A stretch of 64,000 nucleotides of DNA from Rahnella ecdela. Lineage in GTDB: Bacteria > Pseudomonadota > Gammaproteobacteria > Enterobacterales > Enterobacteriaceae. Below, one piece after another: positions 52,006 to 61,583 of the stretch. The stretch covers positions 180,139-244,138 of the forward strand of contig NZ_JAFMOY010000129.1 in the NCBI RefSeq assembly GCF_019049625.1, in the 5' to 3' direction. A program made the translations under genes and the position numbers. The notes under the pieces are model-generated. The model searched no databases. It saw only the letters and a program-made list of their open reading frames with translations, and was not told the origin of the DNA. Position 1 is the first letter of the stretch; each line of letters starts with the position of its first letter.

Positions 52006-52881
52006 ATGCCCATGGTTTATCTGATTGAAAATCAAATAGTGTTCAATCCGGAGGAAAACTCGCTTTCATTACTGAGTGATCATGAAAGTAAGATCGCCGT
52101 CTCAAATCCTGCGCGGAGAATATTATTATTGTTAATTGAACAACAAGGCGTTGTCGTCCAGCGTGAAACATTCTTTAAAAAAGTATGGGATGACTACGGC
52201 CTGAACGCTAGCAATAATAACCTCAACCATTGCATCAGCAAATTACGTAAAGTCGTCTCAACGCTGGGCTATCAGAATGATTTTATCGTTACTGTCCCAA
52301 AAGTCGGTTTTATCATCCGAAAGGAAATCGTTATCGAGGCCTGTGCCAATAAGATGGAAACTCAGGCGTCAGTAGAAAATAGTGATGAAATAGCCAATGA
52401 ACCGGAGATTATTCTGACCGAAACCCCCTCTGATGAAATAATTAATCATTCGGTTGACCCGCAGCAAAATGCGACGGAACCCGAAACCCTGAAGCTAAAA
52501 AATCAGCATTATTTTATGATGAGCATGTTAGTCACAATGGCACTGACAGTTTGGGCATTTTTCATTTTTTACAATGATATGAGCGATCAGAAAGCCAATC
52601 TGGAAATTGCTAAAATCGGATCCTGTAGCTTGTATGCTACGGCACCTGTCTCCCAGTCGCACATGAGCCACTTTATTCAACTGGCAGAAGATCTTCTTCA
52701 AAAGAACAATATTTCATGTAAACCAGGAAATATTCTGATATTTCAAAGTGAGGTTTATTCTTCGCCAATTAACACCGGTTCAGCAAGGGAGTTTCTTGCA
52801 CAATGCAGCATCGATGACAATCATAAAACCAGCATTTGCATAAGTTATTATATAAATGACAGGACCACGCATGATCAGTGA
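52006..52881 (+). CDS. ToxR/CadC-like membrane-bound winged-helix regulator
   Basis: 291 residues. N-terminal OmpR-type winged helix (about 8-105, with NNLNHCISKLRKVVSTLGYQ and VPKVGFIIR), an acidic linker, one transmembrane helix about 169-188, and a periplasmic domain with Cys residues that could form a disulfide. No receiver domain. This is the build of ToxR, CadC, PsaE and MarT. Strong GGGAGGAG ribosome site. AT-rich compared with its neighbours, suggesting acquisition. It overlaps a FidL-like gene by 11 bases and faces the fimbrial operon, whose regulation is its probable job. Confidence 0.85.
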   Translation: MPMVYLIENQIVFNPEENSLSLLSDHESKIAVSNPARRILLLLIEQQGVVVQRETFFKKVWDDYGLNASNNNLNHCISKLRKVVSTLGYQNDFIVTVPKVGFIIRKEIVIEACANKMETQASVENSDEIANEPEIILTETPSDEIINHSVDPQQNATEPETLKLKNQHYFMMSMLVTMALTVWAFFIFYNDMSDQKANLEIAKIGSCSLYATAPVSQSHMSHFIQLAEDLLQKNNISCKPGNILIFQSEVYSSPINTGSAREFLAQCSIDDNHKTSICISYYINDRTTHDQ

Positions 52882-53425
52882 TAGAAACTTTACCTGTCCG
52901 GGTAAGAAGACCCTTTTTTTCACGTTACTTCCTATCACTGCATTGCTGTTAGTCTTATATGGCATATTCCTGAGAAACGATAAACATGAGTTCCCGGTTA
53001 ATACCCCCTGTCGTGGAAATATGATAGTAGAAGCACAATATGATCATCATAAAGCAAAAATGGTGGCGTCCTTGTACTTTGATTTTCTTGATAATCGGAA
53101 AATTTTAGTTTCACTCAGTGGAACTGCATATTTATACGATCAGGAAGGGAAACAGATAAACAGAAAAACGTTGCTGAGGAATATCTATTATGACTATGTG
53201 CAGGAGAGCAAAATGACCGATACCTATTCAATGACCAGTAGCCAGATAAACATCGATAGCATTGACAATATGGACTGGGGTATTTCGTCTCTTTTACTGA
53301 TAAACAGTTTTTTTCTGGCCGGGCATACCGATACGATGGTGTTGAAGAAATACGACAACAACACCATGCTGATAGAAAATAATCAGTCTCCATTTGCTTT
53401 ATGTGTTTTCAAAAAAACTTTTTAA
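52871..53425 (+). CDS. FidL-like single-pass membrane protein
   Basis: 184 residues; one N-terminal transmembrane helix about 16-34, the rest periplasmic with two cysteines. The pattern of beta-rich motifs (LSGTAYLYDQEGKQ, NIYYDYV, and the C-terminal PFALCVFKK) resembles FidL, encoded beside the ToxR-like regulator MarT in Salmonella SPI-3. ATG 52871 overlaps the regulator stop (52879-52881), so the two are translated together; its likely role is a periplasmic partner, comparable to ToxS. Family match is from memory. Confidence 0.7.
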   Translation: MISDRNFTCPGKKTLFFTLLPITALLLVLYGIFLRNDKHEFPVNTPCRGNMIVEAQYDHHKAKMVASLYFDFLDNRKILVSLSGTAYLYDQEGKQINRKTLLRNIYYDYVQESKMTDTYSMTSSQINIDSIDNMDWGISSLLLINSFFLAGHTDTMVLKKYDNNTMLIENNQSPFALCVFKKTF

Positions 53426-53450
53426 AAACAGCAGAATGGATGCAGACCGC

Positions 53451-53723
53451 TTATTTATAGTAGAGATACAAGTGATAACCGCAAGCTTGTGCATAACGAG
53501 ACAAAGTACTAAAGCTTGCCTGAGCTGGCCGTTTCTCGAGCCGGGTGATTGCCGGTGGCGTGATCCCGAGCCGTCTGGCCAGTTCAGTTTTACTCAATCC
53601 GGCATCCTCACGCAGGGTTTGCAACAGGGCGTGAATGTGCGTTTCTGCGATAAGTTCCGGTGCCTGTGCTGAGTAAACGGGTTCCTCCAGCGCCTGAGCC
53701 CGCAATTTTGCCGTTCTTAGCAT
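53451..53723 (-). CDS. Small XRE-type helix-turn-helix protein
   Basis: 90 residues with a Cro/CI-type helix-turn-helix at about 30-75 (LREDAGLSKTELARRLGITP followed by PAITRLEKR). ATG with GGGAG ribosome site, 23 bases after the fimbrial adhesin gene and in the same direction, so it is the last gene of the fimbrial operon. It converges on the FidL-like gene. It could be an autoregulator of the operon or an antitoxin-like remnant; no toxin partner is adjacent. Confidence 0.78.
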   Translation of the reverse strand: MLRTAKLRAQALEEPVYSAQAPELIAETHIHALLQTLREDAGLSKTELARRLGITPPAITRLEKRPAQASFSTLSRYAQACGYHLYLYYK

Positions 53724-53746
53724 ATCGTTCTCCCTTATCTTTGCGG

Positions 53747-54718
53747 TCAGTAATAGTTAATTTTGACAATCACCGACGCATCAAACTTCCCGAGAGAAAG
53801 TGATTTTCCCGGGATAGCACTCAGTTTTGCAGTGAAGTTTTTGGTGACCTCATTCACGTTGTTCAGCTCAGCAAAATCATCGTACCGGTTGAATGTAATG
53901 GCCTGCTGCTGGTCGTTGTAGAGCATCAGCTTGGCACCGTTAGAAAGGTCTATCGCCGTGCTGTCCAGCAGCGGGCTGGCCGTTGAAAATTCAGCCTGAA
54001 GCGAGAAATTATCCAGGCATCCTTGCTTCACAGCTTTGATGGCAAACGGCAGAGAAATACCCGACGACCGCGAAAGTGTCGTACTTTGAATGACGCCAAA
54101 ATCCACAATCTGCGATTCCGGATACACTTTCAGGTCAGATCCACAGGCCAGAAAACGGATCCCCTGCAAGCCCGAAAGGTTATATTTGAGGTTTTTAGCG
54201 CTAGGAGATTTGTTAATCCCCTTGCTGCCGTCAAGCTGGAAAACGGTGAACTGGTCGGCCCCCTGGTAATGCCCGCTGGAAGGCGCATTTCCACTGACTT
54301 TGATGTAAAGGCGAAACGTCACATTGACCGTCACGTTCTGGCCTTTTTTGATAGGCGCACTGTTGGTACTCAGTCTCTGTTCGTTTTGCTCCAGATCCTG
54401 CCCGTTGTAGCTGACGCCCAGCAATAACCCTTCACCTATCGACTGAGATTTAGGGTTAAAGTAGAAATGCACAACGTCGATAATCGAGCCTAAAACATTG
54501 TCGCAGTAAGCGGTGACGTTGATGTCGTTCGATTCCCAGATTTTGGTTCCGACCGGGACATTCGCCGGAATAGCCAGCTGCCCGACCGGTATCGCCGGTT
54601 TATCCACGATACCGGTGCCTTTCTCCACACAATCGAGCGCCAGGGCGCTACGGGAGAACAAGAACAGCAAGATGATGATGGCTATCCGGCCAATGGAAAA
54701 TCTGCAAATATCAGACAT
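53747..54718 (-). CDS. Fimbrial tip adhesin or minor subunit
   Basis: 323-residue secreted protein: signal peptide (cleavage near ALA-LDC, about 27), an N-terminal domain (about 28-195) with two cysteines and no recognised lectin family, and a C-terminal pilin-like domain beginning near FLACGSDLKVYPESQIVDFGV and ending VIVKINYY, the terminal strand used for chaperone binding and donor-strand exchange. This two-domain length is typical of tip adhesins. Third from first in the operon pilin-usher-chaperone-adhesin-regulator. Receptor unknown. Confidence 0.8.
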   Translation of the reverse strand: MSDICRFSIGRIAIIILLFLFSRSALALDCVEKGTGIVDKPAIPVGQLAIPANVPVGTKIWESNDINVTAYCDNVLGSIIDVVHFYFNPKSQSIGEGLLLGVSYNGQDLEQNEQRLSTNSAPIKKGQNVTVNVTFRLYIKVSGNAPSSGHYQGADQFTVFQLDGSKGINKSPSAKNLKYNLSGLQGIRFLACGSDLKVYPESQIVDFGVIQSTTLSRSSGISLPFAIKAVKQGCLDNFSLQAEFSTASPLLDSTAIDLSNGAKLMLYNDQQQAITFNRYDDFAELNNVNEVTKNFTAKLSAIPGKSLSLGKFDASVIVKINYY

Positions 54719-54773
54719 AACAATCCCTTTTGTTTTAGGTAAATCCGTTCAGTGACAGCTTCTCACGCGGTTG

Positions 54774-55508
54774 TTATCGCTTATCATCCTTGCGGACGAG
54801 CTGACATTTCACAGACGGGCAGTTGTACTGATTGACCTGTAAGCCGCCGTAGTCATCCATATAACCCAGGCTGTAACGGTCGCTGACGTACTGACTGCCG
54901 GTCAGCGATTCCGTAGCAAACGGCGCCAGCATCACACTGTCAAAACCCGACGCATTGCCTTTGTTGTCCTTTCCCAGATACCCGACAGTGATGTAAAAAG
55001 GGGTCGGGTTCGTCAGCGTCAGACCGTCCCTGAGTCGCGTAACCTGTAGCTGTTCCTGCCAGTTGTCTTTCAACAATTTCCTCAGTTCTGCCGGGCGAAA
55101 AAACAGCTTCACGCGGCTTTGGATCGCCACCTGCATCACGTTGGCCATATCACTTTTTGGCGGCACTTCGCGCACGTTGAAATAGAACAGCGACTCACGA
55201 TCTTTTGGTAAACCGGCGGTTTCCGGTAATTGCAGGATACGAATCTGGCTTTTCTGGCCAGCATCAATACGCTGCATCGGCGGCAATGCCACCAGCGGCG
55301 AAGAGATTTTTTCGCCCTGTGCATTCTCCAGCCAGACCTGCGCAAGATAAGGCAGCTCCTTGCTCTGGTTTTCCAGCATGACGCTGACGGATTTATCGCT
55401 GGCGTTGTAAATGATGCGCGTTCGGTCAAGGTTGACCGCGGCTAAAGCCGGATAATATGATCCGGTCAGCATCAGTACGGCAGCACAACGTAAAATCAAT
55501 TTTTTCAT
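54774..55508 (-). CDS. Periplasmic fimbrial chaperone
   Basis: PapD/FimC-family chaperone, 244 residues: signal peptide to about 23, then two immunoglobulin-like domains. Motifs: DRTRIIYN (with the anchoring Arg), LPPMQRIDAGQKSQIRI, ESLFYFNVREVPPK and, near the end of the first domain, VAIQSRVKLFFRP. Between the usher and adhesin genes, 47 bases after the usher. Confidence 0.92.
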   Translation of the reverse strand: MKKLILRCAAVLMLTGSYYPALAAVNLDRTRIIYNASDKSVSVMLENQSKELPYLAQVWLENAQGEKISSPLVALPPMQRIDAGQKSQIRILQLPETAGLPKDRESLFYFNVREVPPKSDMANVMQVAIQSRVKLFFRPAELRKLLKDNWQEQLQVTRLRDGLTLTNPTPFYITVGYLGKDNKGNASGFDSVMLAPFATESLTGSQYVSDRYSLGYMDDYGGLQVNQYNCPSVKCQLVRKDDKR

Positions 55509-55555
55509 CAGGTTATTCCCTTACTTATGCGGTCTCTTCAGACCGTTTTTCATCG

Positions 55556-58057
55556 TTAACTGCACGGCAGCAATACCTGTCCTGAAGAGGTTTCAGGCTG
55601 CGGCGGTACCTGAATCTGGCATTGCTGGTTGTCTCCCCAGCGGACGGTCAGAGTCTTTTCGCCTGACACCCCAGCCAGATAAGCCAGACCACCGTCACCG
55701 ATTAAACCGGCTTCAAAACCGGAACTGTTGTCGGTGACGGAAGCCCCCAGGGGTGGATGGCTGCCATCCGCCAGACGGATCACCGCCATCAGACGCTCAC
55801 CTTTAATCGCGCGGATTTTGCGAAAACCTATTGCGCCTTCGGTCAGGGTTTTACTGACCACCGAGCTGTACACTTCCACATCGTCCGGCAGATGGTTCAC
55901 ATCAACGCGGATATCAGAGGTCTGATAACTGGACACGCCATTCACCACCGCAATACCGTAATCGTTAGTTATGGACGCGCCGTCGCTTATCGGAATGCCT
56001 TTCACTCCGGTAGATAGCATCATGCGTGGCTCGCTGCCCGCACTGCTCTGATGCAGGGCCGCACCCGCTGCGGTGGCGGTAAACGAGCCGTACCAGTTCG
56101 CATTCACCGAACGGTAATCGTTATTTTTCACACTGCCGTTGGCGCCGAACTGTCCGTAGGGCGACATGTGCTGATAGTTCGCGCGGAAAACGCCGTTGCC
56201 TTTTTGCACATCCGGGCTGCTTCCGCCCGCGCCAACGCGCCAGGTATTGTTCGGATCCTGACTGTTGTAGTACGACGCAGTTTGCGAGAAGCCACTTTGC
56301 GAGTCCTGCTGCGCGTCGTAGCTGATTTGTTGTCCTGAGGAGAGCGGAAGGCTGAACGACAGGAACATCTGATTCTCATCGGTGCTGCGGTAATTCAGCT
56401 TGCTGGCCGAAAAGGTGGCGGACACGCCGGTGAAGCGCCCGATATCAAAAATTTTGCTGACGGAGACGCTGTAGTTGTTACTCGGATCTTCGTTCCAGTA
56501 GACCTTATGTGTCGCCGACAGATACAAGGTGATCGCCGGCCAGGGCAGATACTGATTGGCCGTCACGGTGTACGTTTGTTTATCGTCGCGGGAATAACCG
56601 TCGCCGTTCACCTTGTCGAGATACTGGTTAAAAGACATAAACGTCTTTTGTGAGAAGCGATAACCGGCGAAGGTAATCTGACTGCCGGTCGAATCGAAAC
56701 GCTTGGAGTAGTTGGCGCGATAGCTGAAGCCGGTTTGTTTACCCGCGTCGGGCACAGTCGCGGATGAGCGCGTCACGTCAAAAGACACTGCCCCAAGTTT
56801 TTGCAGGTTTTGCCCCGCGCCCAGCGCCTGCGCCTGATAGTTTCCCGTCGTCGCAATCAGGCCGCCGTAAAGCGAGAAGTCATTAAGTGCGCCCCAGGAC
56901 ATTTCCCCGCTGTAAAAACCCGGCTGTAAAACACGGTTGCTGCTGCCGGTAGTCGGTTTCCCCATGGCTGTTTTAAAACGCACCTGGCCTTTACGTGTCA
57001 GAAAGGGAATGGTGGCCGTCGTCACCTGATAGGTCGTGACGCTGCCATTTTCCTCTTCAATTTTGACGTCCAGCGCGCCCTGCACCGCTTCGGTCAGGTC
57101 CTGAACCACGAATGGCCCCGGTGAAACGTTGGTCTGGTAAATCACCCGACCGTTCTGGCTGATGCTCACTTTGGCGTTGGTTTTGGCGATCCCGGTGACC
57201 TGCGGCGCATAACCTCTCAACGACGGCGGTAACATGCGCTGGTCGCTGTTAAGAGACGCACCAAGAAAGCGGAATGAATCGAAAATGTCAGAACTCAGGT
57301 AAGTCTGTCCCCCGGTCAGGCGTGCGCCGAGAGAGGGTAATGCGCGATAAACATATTTCTGCGTCCAGGTGAAATTATCGCTGGCAGGCGAACCTGACGT
57401 GCGCGAAGAGGAATACTGGTAATCCGCGCGGGCGCGCCATGCCCCGAGATTGAAACCCGTGGTACCGTAGCTGCTGAAGCTGGTGGATGTATCTCCCTGT
57501 TGCGGCATATAACGGCTGCCCAGCAGGTTATAGTCGAGCAAAACGCCGTTTACGCCTTCATCCCATTGGGAAGGCGGCACCCAGTTTTGATCGTGGAACG
57601 TCAGCCAGGCCTGCGGAATACTGATATTCAGTGTTTGCCTTTCCTGATCGTAACGGGCAGTCACTTCCGGCAGTTTATCCAGAGACGTACATTGGTCATG
57701 ATGCCACAGGGTTATTTTTTCCCGTGCGGCTTTAGTCAGATCGAATTTGTCCACCAGTGAAGGCGGTAAACATAACCGGCTATTTTTATTATCATCGACC
57801 GGAATATATTGAATGACACTCTGATCACCTAAGGTGCGGCCATTAAGCATTACATCCAGCAGATATTCGCCGGGTGCGATGTAATTGGCGACCTGAAAAC
57901 GCGACAAATCGACGTTATTGCGATCGGCAGAATCAATAAAGTTAACGTTAAACTCTACCGCCAGGCTTCTGATTGAAATTAAGCATCCCGACAAAAGGAA
58001 AATAAGCCACAAGCCCGTTCCTTTCCTTGTCGATGTTCCATCCATCGCAAACAACAT
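55556..58057 (-). CDS. Outer-membrane fimbrial usher
   Basis: 833-residue usher of the FimD/PapC family, assembling and secreting the pilus. N-terminal domain (VEFNVNFID, LCLPPSLVDKF with the paired cysteines), 24-strand beta-barrel with plug domain (QNGRVIYQTNVSPGPFVVQDL), and C-terminal domains (GIAVVNGVSSYQTSDIRVDVNHLPDDVEV, ending QVLLPCS). Start MLFAM at 58057 has a poor ribosome site; the ATG 4 codons on is an alternative. Follows the pilin gene after 100 bases. Confidence 0.93.
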   Translation of the reverse strand: MLFAMDGTSTRKGTGLWLIFLLSGCLISIRSLAVEFNVNFIDSADRNNVDLSRFQVANYIAPGEYLLDVMLNGRTLGDQSVIQYIPVDDNKNSRLCLPPSLVDKFDLTKAAREKITLWHHDQCTSLDKLPEVTARYDQERQTLNISIPQAWLTFHDQNWVPPSQWDEGVNGVLLDYNLLGSRYMPQQGDTSTSFSSYGTTGFNLGAWRARADYQYSSSRTSGSPASDNFTWTQKYVYRALPSLGARLTGGQTYLSSDIFDSFRFLGASLNSDQRMLPPSLRGYAPQVTGIAKTNAKVSISQNGRVIYQTNVSPGPFVVQDLTEAVQGALDVKIEEENGSVTTYQVTTATIPFLTRKGQVRFKTAMGKPTTGSSNRVLQPGFYSGEMSWGALNDFSLYGGLIATTGNYQAQALGAGQNLQKLGAVSFDVTRSSATVPDAGKQTGFSYRANYSKRFDSTGSQITFAGYRFSQKTFMSFNQYLDKVNGDGYSRDDKQTYTVTANQYLPWPAITLYLSATHKVYWNEDPSNNYSVSVSKIFDIGRFTGVSATFSASKLNYRSTDENQMFLSFSLPLSSGQQISYDAQQDSQSGFSQTASYYNSQDPNNTWRVGAGGSSPDVQKGNGVFRANYQHMSPYGQFGANGSVKNNDYRSVNANWYGSFTATAAGAALHQSSAGSEPRMMLSTGVKGIPISDGASITNDYGIAVVNGVSSYQTSDIRVDVNHLPDDVEVYSSVVSKTLTEGAIGFRKIRAIKGERLMAVIRLADGSHPPLGASVTDNSSGFEAGLIGDGGLAYLAGVSGEKTLTVRWGDNQQCQIQVPPQPETSSGQVLLPCS

Positions 58058-58157
58058 AATAAAATCACTTTTTGCTTTTATAGATCAAACATAAACCCCT
58101 GGCGCAGGTGCACCTGGAAAATAAAGGGGAGATAACTCCCCTAAATAATAACAATGC

Positions 58158-58739
58158 TTATTTATAATTCAGGGCGTACGTTGCCTGCGAAACGATAGTA
58201 CCGGTCGAAACGGGCTGCGTGTTGGCTTCAACGCGCGCAGCAAATACCAGCTCATTGTTGCCAGTAACAAGATTAATATCTTTAGAGGTATCACCGACTT
58301 TCAGCAAGTCGCCGTTCGCATCAATCAGACGAATGCCAGCGCCCTTAGCACTGCCGGTGTTCGCCAGCAATTCAGTCGCACTGCTGTCAGGTGTACCGGC
58401 AAAAGAAACGGCCACTTTAGACATCGCCGGATATTCGACGGTGCCCGCAGTTTGCGCAGTCAGGTCGCAGCCTTGCAGGTGAATGGTGTAGTTAACGTTT
58501 TGAGAATATTTATTGCCGCTTTCCAGCACCTTATTCGCTACCTGGCCCATATTCACATTAATGTCCTCATCCCCTGGAGCAATAGAGCAAGGCGCATTAA
58601 TAACGGTTCCGGTGAAATGAATACGACCAGAGCCCTGATCGGTTCCTGTCGGCGGTGTAGTGACATCGTCTGCGAAAGCTGAGGCAGAAATAAGTGCAGA
58701 TAAAGCAATAACCAGTGTCTTGTTCTTGGCGTTAAACAT
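58158..58739 (-). CDS. Major fimbrial subunit (type 1-like pilin)
   Basis: 193 residues: signal peptide (cleavage near AFA-DDV, about 23), then the immunoglobulin-like pilin fold with the conserved cysteine pair (NAPCSIAPG and LQGCDL) and the C-terminal penultimate-tyrosine motif ATYALNYK for chaperone binding. First gene of the operon with an AAGGA ribosome site. The subunit lacks obvious relation to FimA beyond the fold signature. Confidence 0.9.
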   Translation of the reverse strand: MFNAKNKTLVIALSALISASAFADDVTTPPTGTDQGSGRIHFTGTVINAPCSIAPGDEDINVNMGQVANKVLESGNKYSQNVNYTIHLQGCDLTAQTAGTVEYPAMSKVAVSFAGTPDSSATELLANTGSAKGAGIRLIDANGDLLKVGDTSKDINLVTGNNELVFAARVEANTQPVSTGTIVSQATYALNYK

Positions 58740-59255
58740 AGTAAGTCCTTGAGATTGTAACGGTAGCTATTAAGCGTAAAGCCGCTGTTAAGCGATATTA
58801 TTCGCTGTACCGAAGAGAGCACCCCTCTCTTGCCAGATCAATATACTGATATTTTTAATTTAACGTTATAATAATTTGCTTAATGCAAATATTAAGAGTT
58901 TTACGCTCGGATTAATCTTTAAACATGGCCATTATGAAAGGAAATTAACTTATAGGTTAAGATAAATGATATTAAATGTTCTGCAACGAATAATAACTTT
59001 CGCATTAGATGAGGTGAGTTAAGCTTTATTTAACTAATTTATTACATTTTTAATCATAAATTTTCACCAACAGACACTTTTCCTTTCTCCCGGATTCATT
59101 TTATTTCTGTGGTCTGCTCCGCAGTGACCTTGCGCATATCTTGCTGTTTTTACTCTGCTTGCGTGATCTGACCCCCAAAAACCAAACAAAGCCAAACCGC
59201 TAACTACACTTAACCTTTGATTGACATATCATTAACAAATCAAAGGAGAAAAACC
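58740..59255. other. Gene-free divergent region between the pilin gene and acs
   Basis: 516 AT-rich bases without a plausible gene. A hairpin AAGAGAG / CTCTCTT lies at 58813-58831 in the pilin leader. A sigma-S-like CTACACTTAA at 59204-59213 is a candidate acs -10 without a -35, as expected for an activator-dependent promoter. No fim-type inverted repeat (invertible switch) and no perfect CRP site were found. Confidence 0.55.
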
Positions 59256-61217
59256 ATGAGCCATGTTTACAAGCATCCTATTCCTGCCTCTGTGGCAGAA
59301 CGTACCCTGATCACACCTGAGAAATATCAGCAGTTTTATCAACAGTCTGTAGAAGACCCTGATGCATTCTGGGCCGAGCAGGCGAAAGTGTTGGACTGGA
59401 TCAAACCTTTCACAAAAGTGAAGAACACGTCATTCGCGCCGGGAAATATCGATATCCGCTGGTTTGAGGATGGCACGCTCAATCTGGCTGAGAACTGTCT
59501 GGATCGTCATTTAGCAGAGAAAGGCGATCAGACAGCGTTGATATGGGAAGGTGATGACCCTAAAGCTGAAAATAAGCACGTCACCTATAAACAGCTTCAT
59601 CATGACGTCTGTCAGTTCGCAAATGTACTGAAAGGATTGGGCGTTAAAAAAGGGGACGTTGTTGCTATTTATATGCCGATGGTGCCGGAAGCTGCGGTGG
59701 CCATGCTGGCCTGCGCGCGTATTGGTGCCGTGCATTCCGTTATCTTTGCCGGTTTCTCACCGGAAGCCGTCGCTGGCCGTATTATCGACTCCAGCGCCAA
59801 AGTGGTTATCACCGCTGATGAAGGGTTGCGCGCGGGGCGAACTATTCCGCTGAAGCAGAATGTGGATGATGCCCTGAAAAATTCTTCAGTTACCAGCATT
59901 ACGCATTCCATTATTTTCAAACGCACCGGCAAGCAGGGTGAGTGGAAAGAAGGTCGTGATATCTGGTGGCATGAGGCGATTGACGGCGTATCCGCTGATT
60001 GCCCGGCCGAAGAAATGAAAGCAGAAGATCCACTGTTCATCCTTTATACCTCCGGTTCTACTGGCAAGCCAAAAGGCGTGTTGCATACTACCGGCGGCTA
60101 TCTGGTTTATGCCGCGCTCACGTTCAAATACACCTTTGATTATCATGACGGAGACATCTACTGGTGTACCGCCGACGTTGGCTGGGTAACGGGCCACAGC
60201 TATTTGCTTTACGGGCCGCTGGCCTGCGGCGCAATCAGCCTGATGTTTGAAGGTGTGCCAAATTATCCGACGCCTGCCCGTATGGCTCAGGTCATTGATA
60301 AGCACAAAGTGAATATTCTTTACACCGCGCCTACTGCTATACGTGCCCTGATGGCCGAGGGCGATAAAGCAATTGAAGGCACCAGCCGTGAATCACTGCG
60401 GATTATGGGTTCCGTGGGTGAACCGATTAACCCGGAAGCCTGGGAGTGGTACTACAAAACGATTGGCAATAGCCAATGCCCGATTGTCGACACCTGGTGG
60501 CAAACCGAAACCGGCGGTTTCATGATAACGCCATTGCCGGGTGCCACTGAGCTGAAAGCCGGCTCAGCAACAAGACCCTTCTTTGGGGTTCAGCCTGCAC
60601 TGGTAGATAACGAAGGTGTCCCACAGGAAGGTGCTTGCGAGGGCAATCTGGTGATCACCGATTCATGGCCCGGACAGGCGCGTACGCTGTTTGGTGATCA
60701 TGAGCGCTTCGAACAAACCTATTTCTCCACTTTCAAAAATATGTATTTCAGCGGAGACGGTGCCCGTCGTGATGAAGATGGCTATTACTGGATAACTGGC
60801 CGTGTGGATGACGTGCTGAATATCTCCGGCCATCGCCTGGGAACAGCCGAAATTGAATCGGCGTTAGTTTCGCACCCTAAAATTGCCGAAGCAGCTGTTG
60901 TGGGCATTCCGCATAACATCAAAGGTCAGGCTATTTACGCCTATATCACTCTCAATCACGGCGAAGAACCGACACCGGAACTCTATACCGAAGTACGCAA
61001 CTGGGTGCGTAAAGAGATAGGGTCCATCGCCACACCGGACGTTCTTCACTGGACTGATTCATTACCTAAAACCCGCTCTGGCAAAATCATGCGCCGTATC
61101 CTGCGCAAAATTGCTGCCGGTGACACCAGTAATCTGGGAGATACCTCTACGCTGGCGGATCCGGGTGTAGTCGACAAATTGTTGGAAGAAAAACAATCAA
61201 TGAAAGTGCCGTCGTAA
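59256..61217 (+). CDS. acs: Acetyl-CoA synthetase
   Basis: High-affinity acetate activation to acetyl-CoA, 653 residues. ANL-superfamily motifs: [18 protein letters not shown] (A3), [10 protein letters not shown] (A5), and the C-terminal acetylatable lysine in [14 protein letters not shown] 59256 has AAAGGAG; an in-frame TTG 13 codons upstream has no support. First of acs-yjcH-actP, as in E. coli. Confidence 0.97.
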   Translation: MSHVYKHPIPASVAERTLITPEKYQQFYQQSVEDPDAFWAEQAKVLDWIKPFTKVKNTSFAPGNIDIRWFEDGTLNLAENCLDRHLAEKGDQTALIWEGDDPKAENKHVTYKQLHHDVCQFANVLKGLGVKKGDVVAIYMPMVPEAAVAMLACARIGAVHSVIFAGFSPEAVAGRIIDSSAKVVITADEGLRAGRTIPLKQNVDDALKNSSVTSITHSIIFKRTGKQGEWKEGRDIWWHEAIDGVSADCPAEEMKAEDPLFILYTSGSTGKPKGVLHTTGGYLVYAALTFKYTFDYHDGDIYWCTADVGWVTGHSYLLYGPLACGAISLMFEGVPNYPTPARMAQVIDKHKVNILYTAPTAIRALMAEGDKAIEGTSRESLRIMGSVGEPINPEAWEWYYKTIGNSQCPIVDTWWQTETGGFMITPLPGATELKAGSATRPFFGVQPALVDNEGVPQEGACEGNLVITDSWPGQARTLFGDHERFEQTYFSTFKNMYFSGDGARRDEDGYYWITGRVDDVLNISGHRLGTAEIESALVSHPKIAEAAVVGIPHNIKGQAIYAYITLNHGEEPTPELYTEVRNWVRKEIGSIATPDVLHWTDSLPKTRSGKIMRRILRKIAAGDTSNLGDTSTLADPGVVDKLLEEKQSMKVPS

Positions 61218-61271
61218 TTTTCACCGCCCTGGCGCGGTGAACTCTATCAATGCCTCACAGGAGTCACTGAG

Positions 61272-61583
61272 ATGAATGATCTCATTTATCAGAGAGTTGT
61301 AAATAATCCGCGCTTCAGGGAACTGGTGCAAAAACGCAGCCGTTTTGCCTGGTTACTTTCAGGTATCACGCTGGTTCTGTACGTTGCCTTTATCCTGCTC
61401 ATTGCCTTCGATCCGCAGTGGCTGGGAACTCCGCTCTATGAAGGAGCCACGATTACCCGTGGGATTCCAGTTGGCGTGGGACTTATCGTTATCTCTTTCG
61501 TTCTGACCGGAATTTATGTCATTCGCGCGAATGGCGAATTTGACCGGCTCACTGCAGATATTATCCGCGAGGTGCAGCCATGA
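61272..61583 (+). CDS. yjcH: YjcH, DUF485 membrane protein
   Basis: 103 residues, two transmembrane helices (about 28-46 and 69-87). Member of DUF485, always between acs and actP; function unknown, perhaps an accessory of acetate uptake. AGGAG ribosome site; its stop overlaps the actP start in ATGA. Confidence 0.93.
   Translation: MNDLIYQRVVNNPRFRELVQKRSRFAWLLSGITLVLYVAFILLIAFDPQWLGTPLYEGATITRGIPVGVGLIVISFVLTGIYVIRANGEFDRLTADIIREVQP

Noticed and set aside
58740..59255. Possible fim-type invertible switch upstream of the pilin gene
   Set aside because: No pair of inverted repeats of the FimB/FimE type and no recombinase gene were found.
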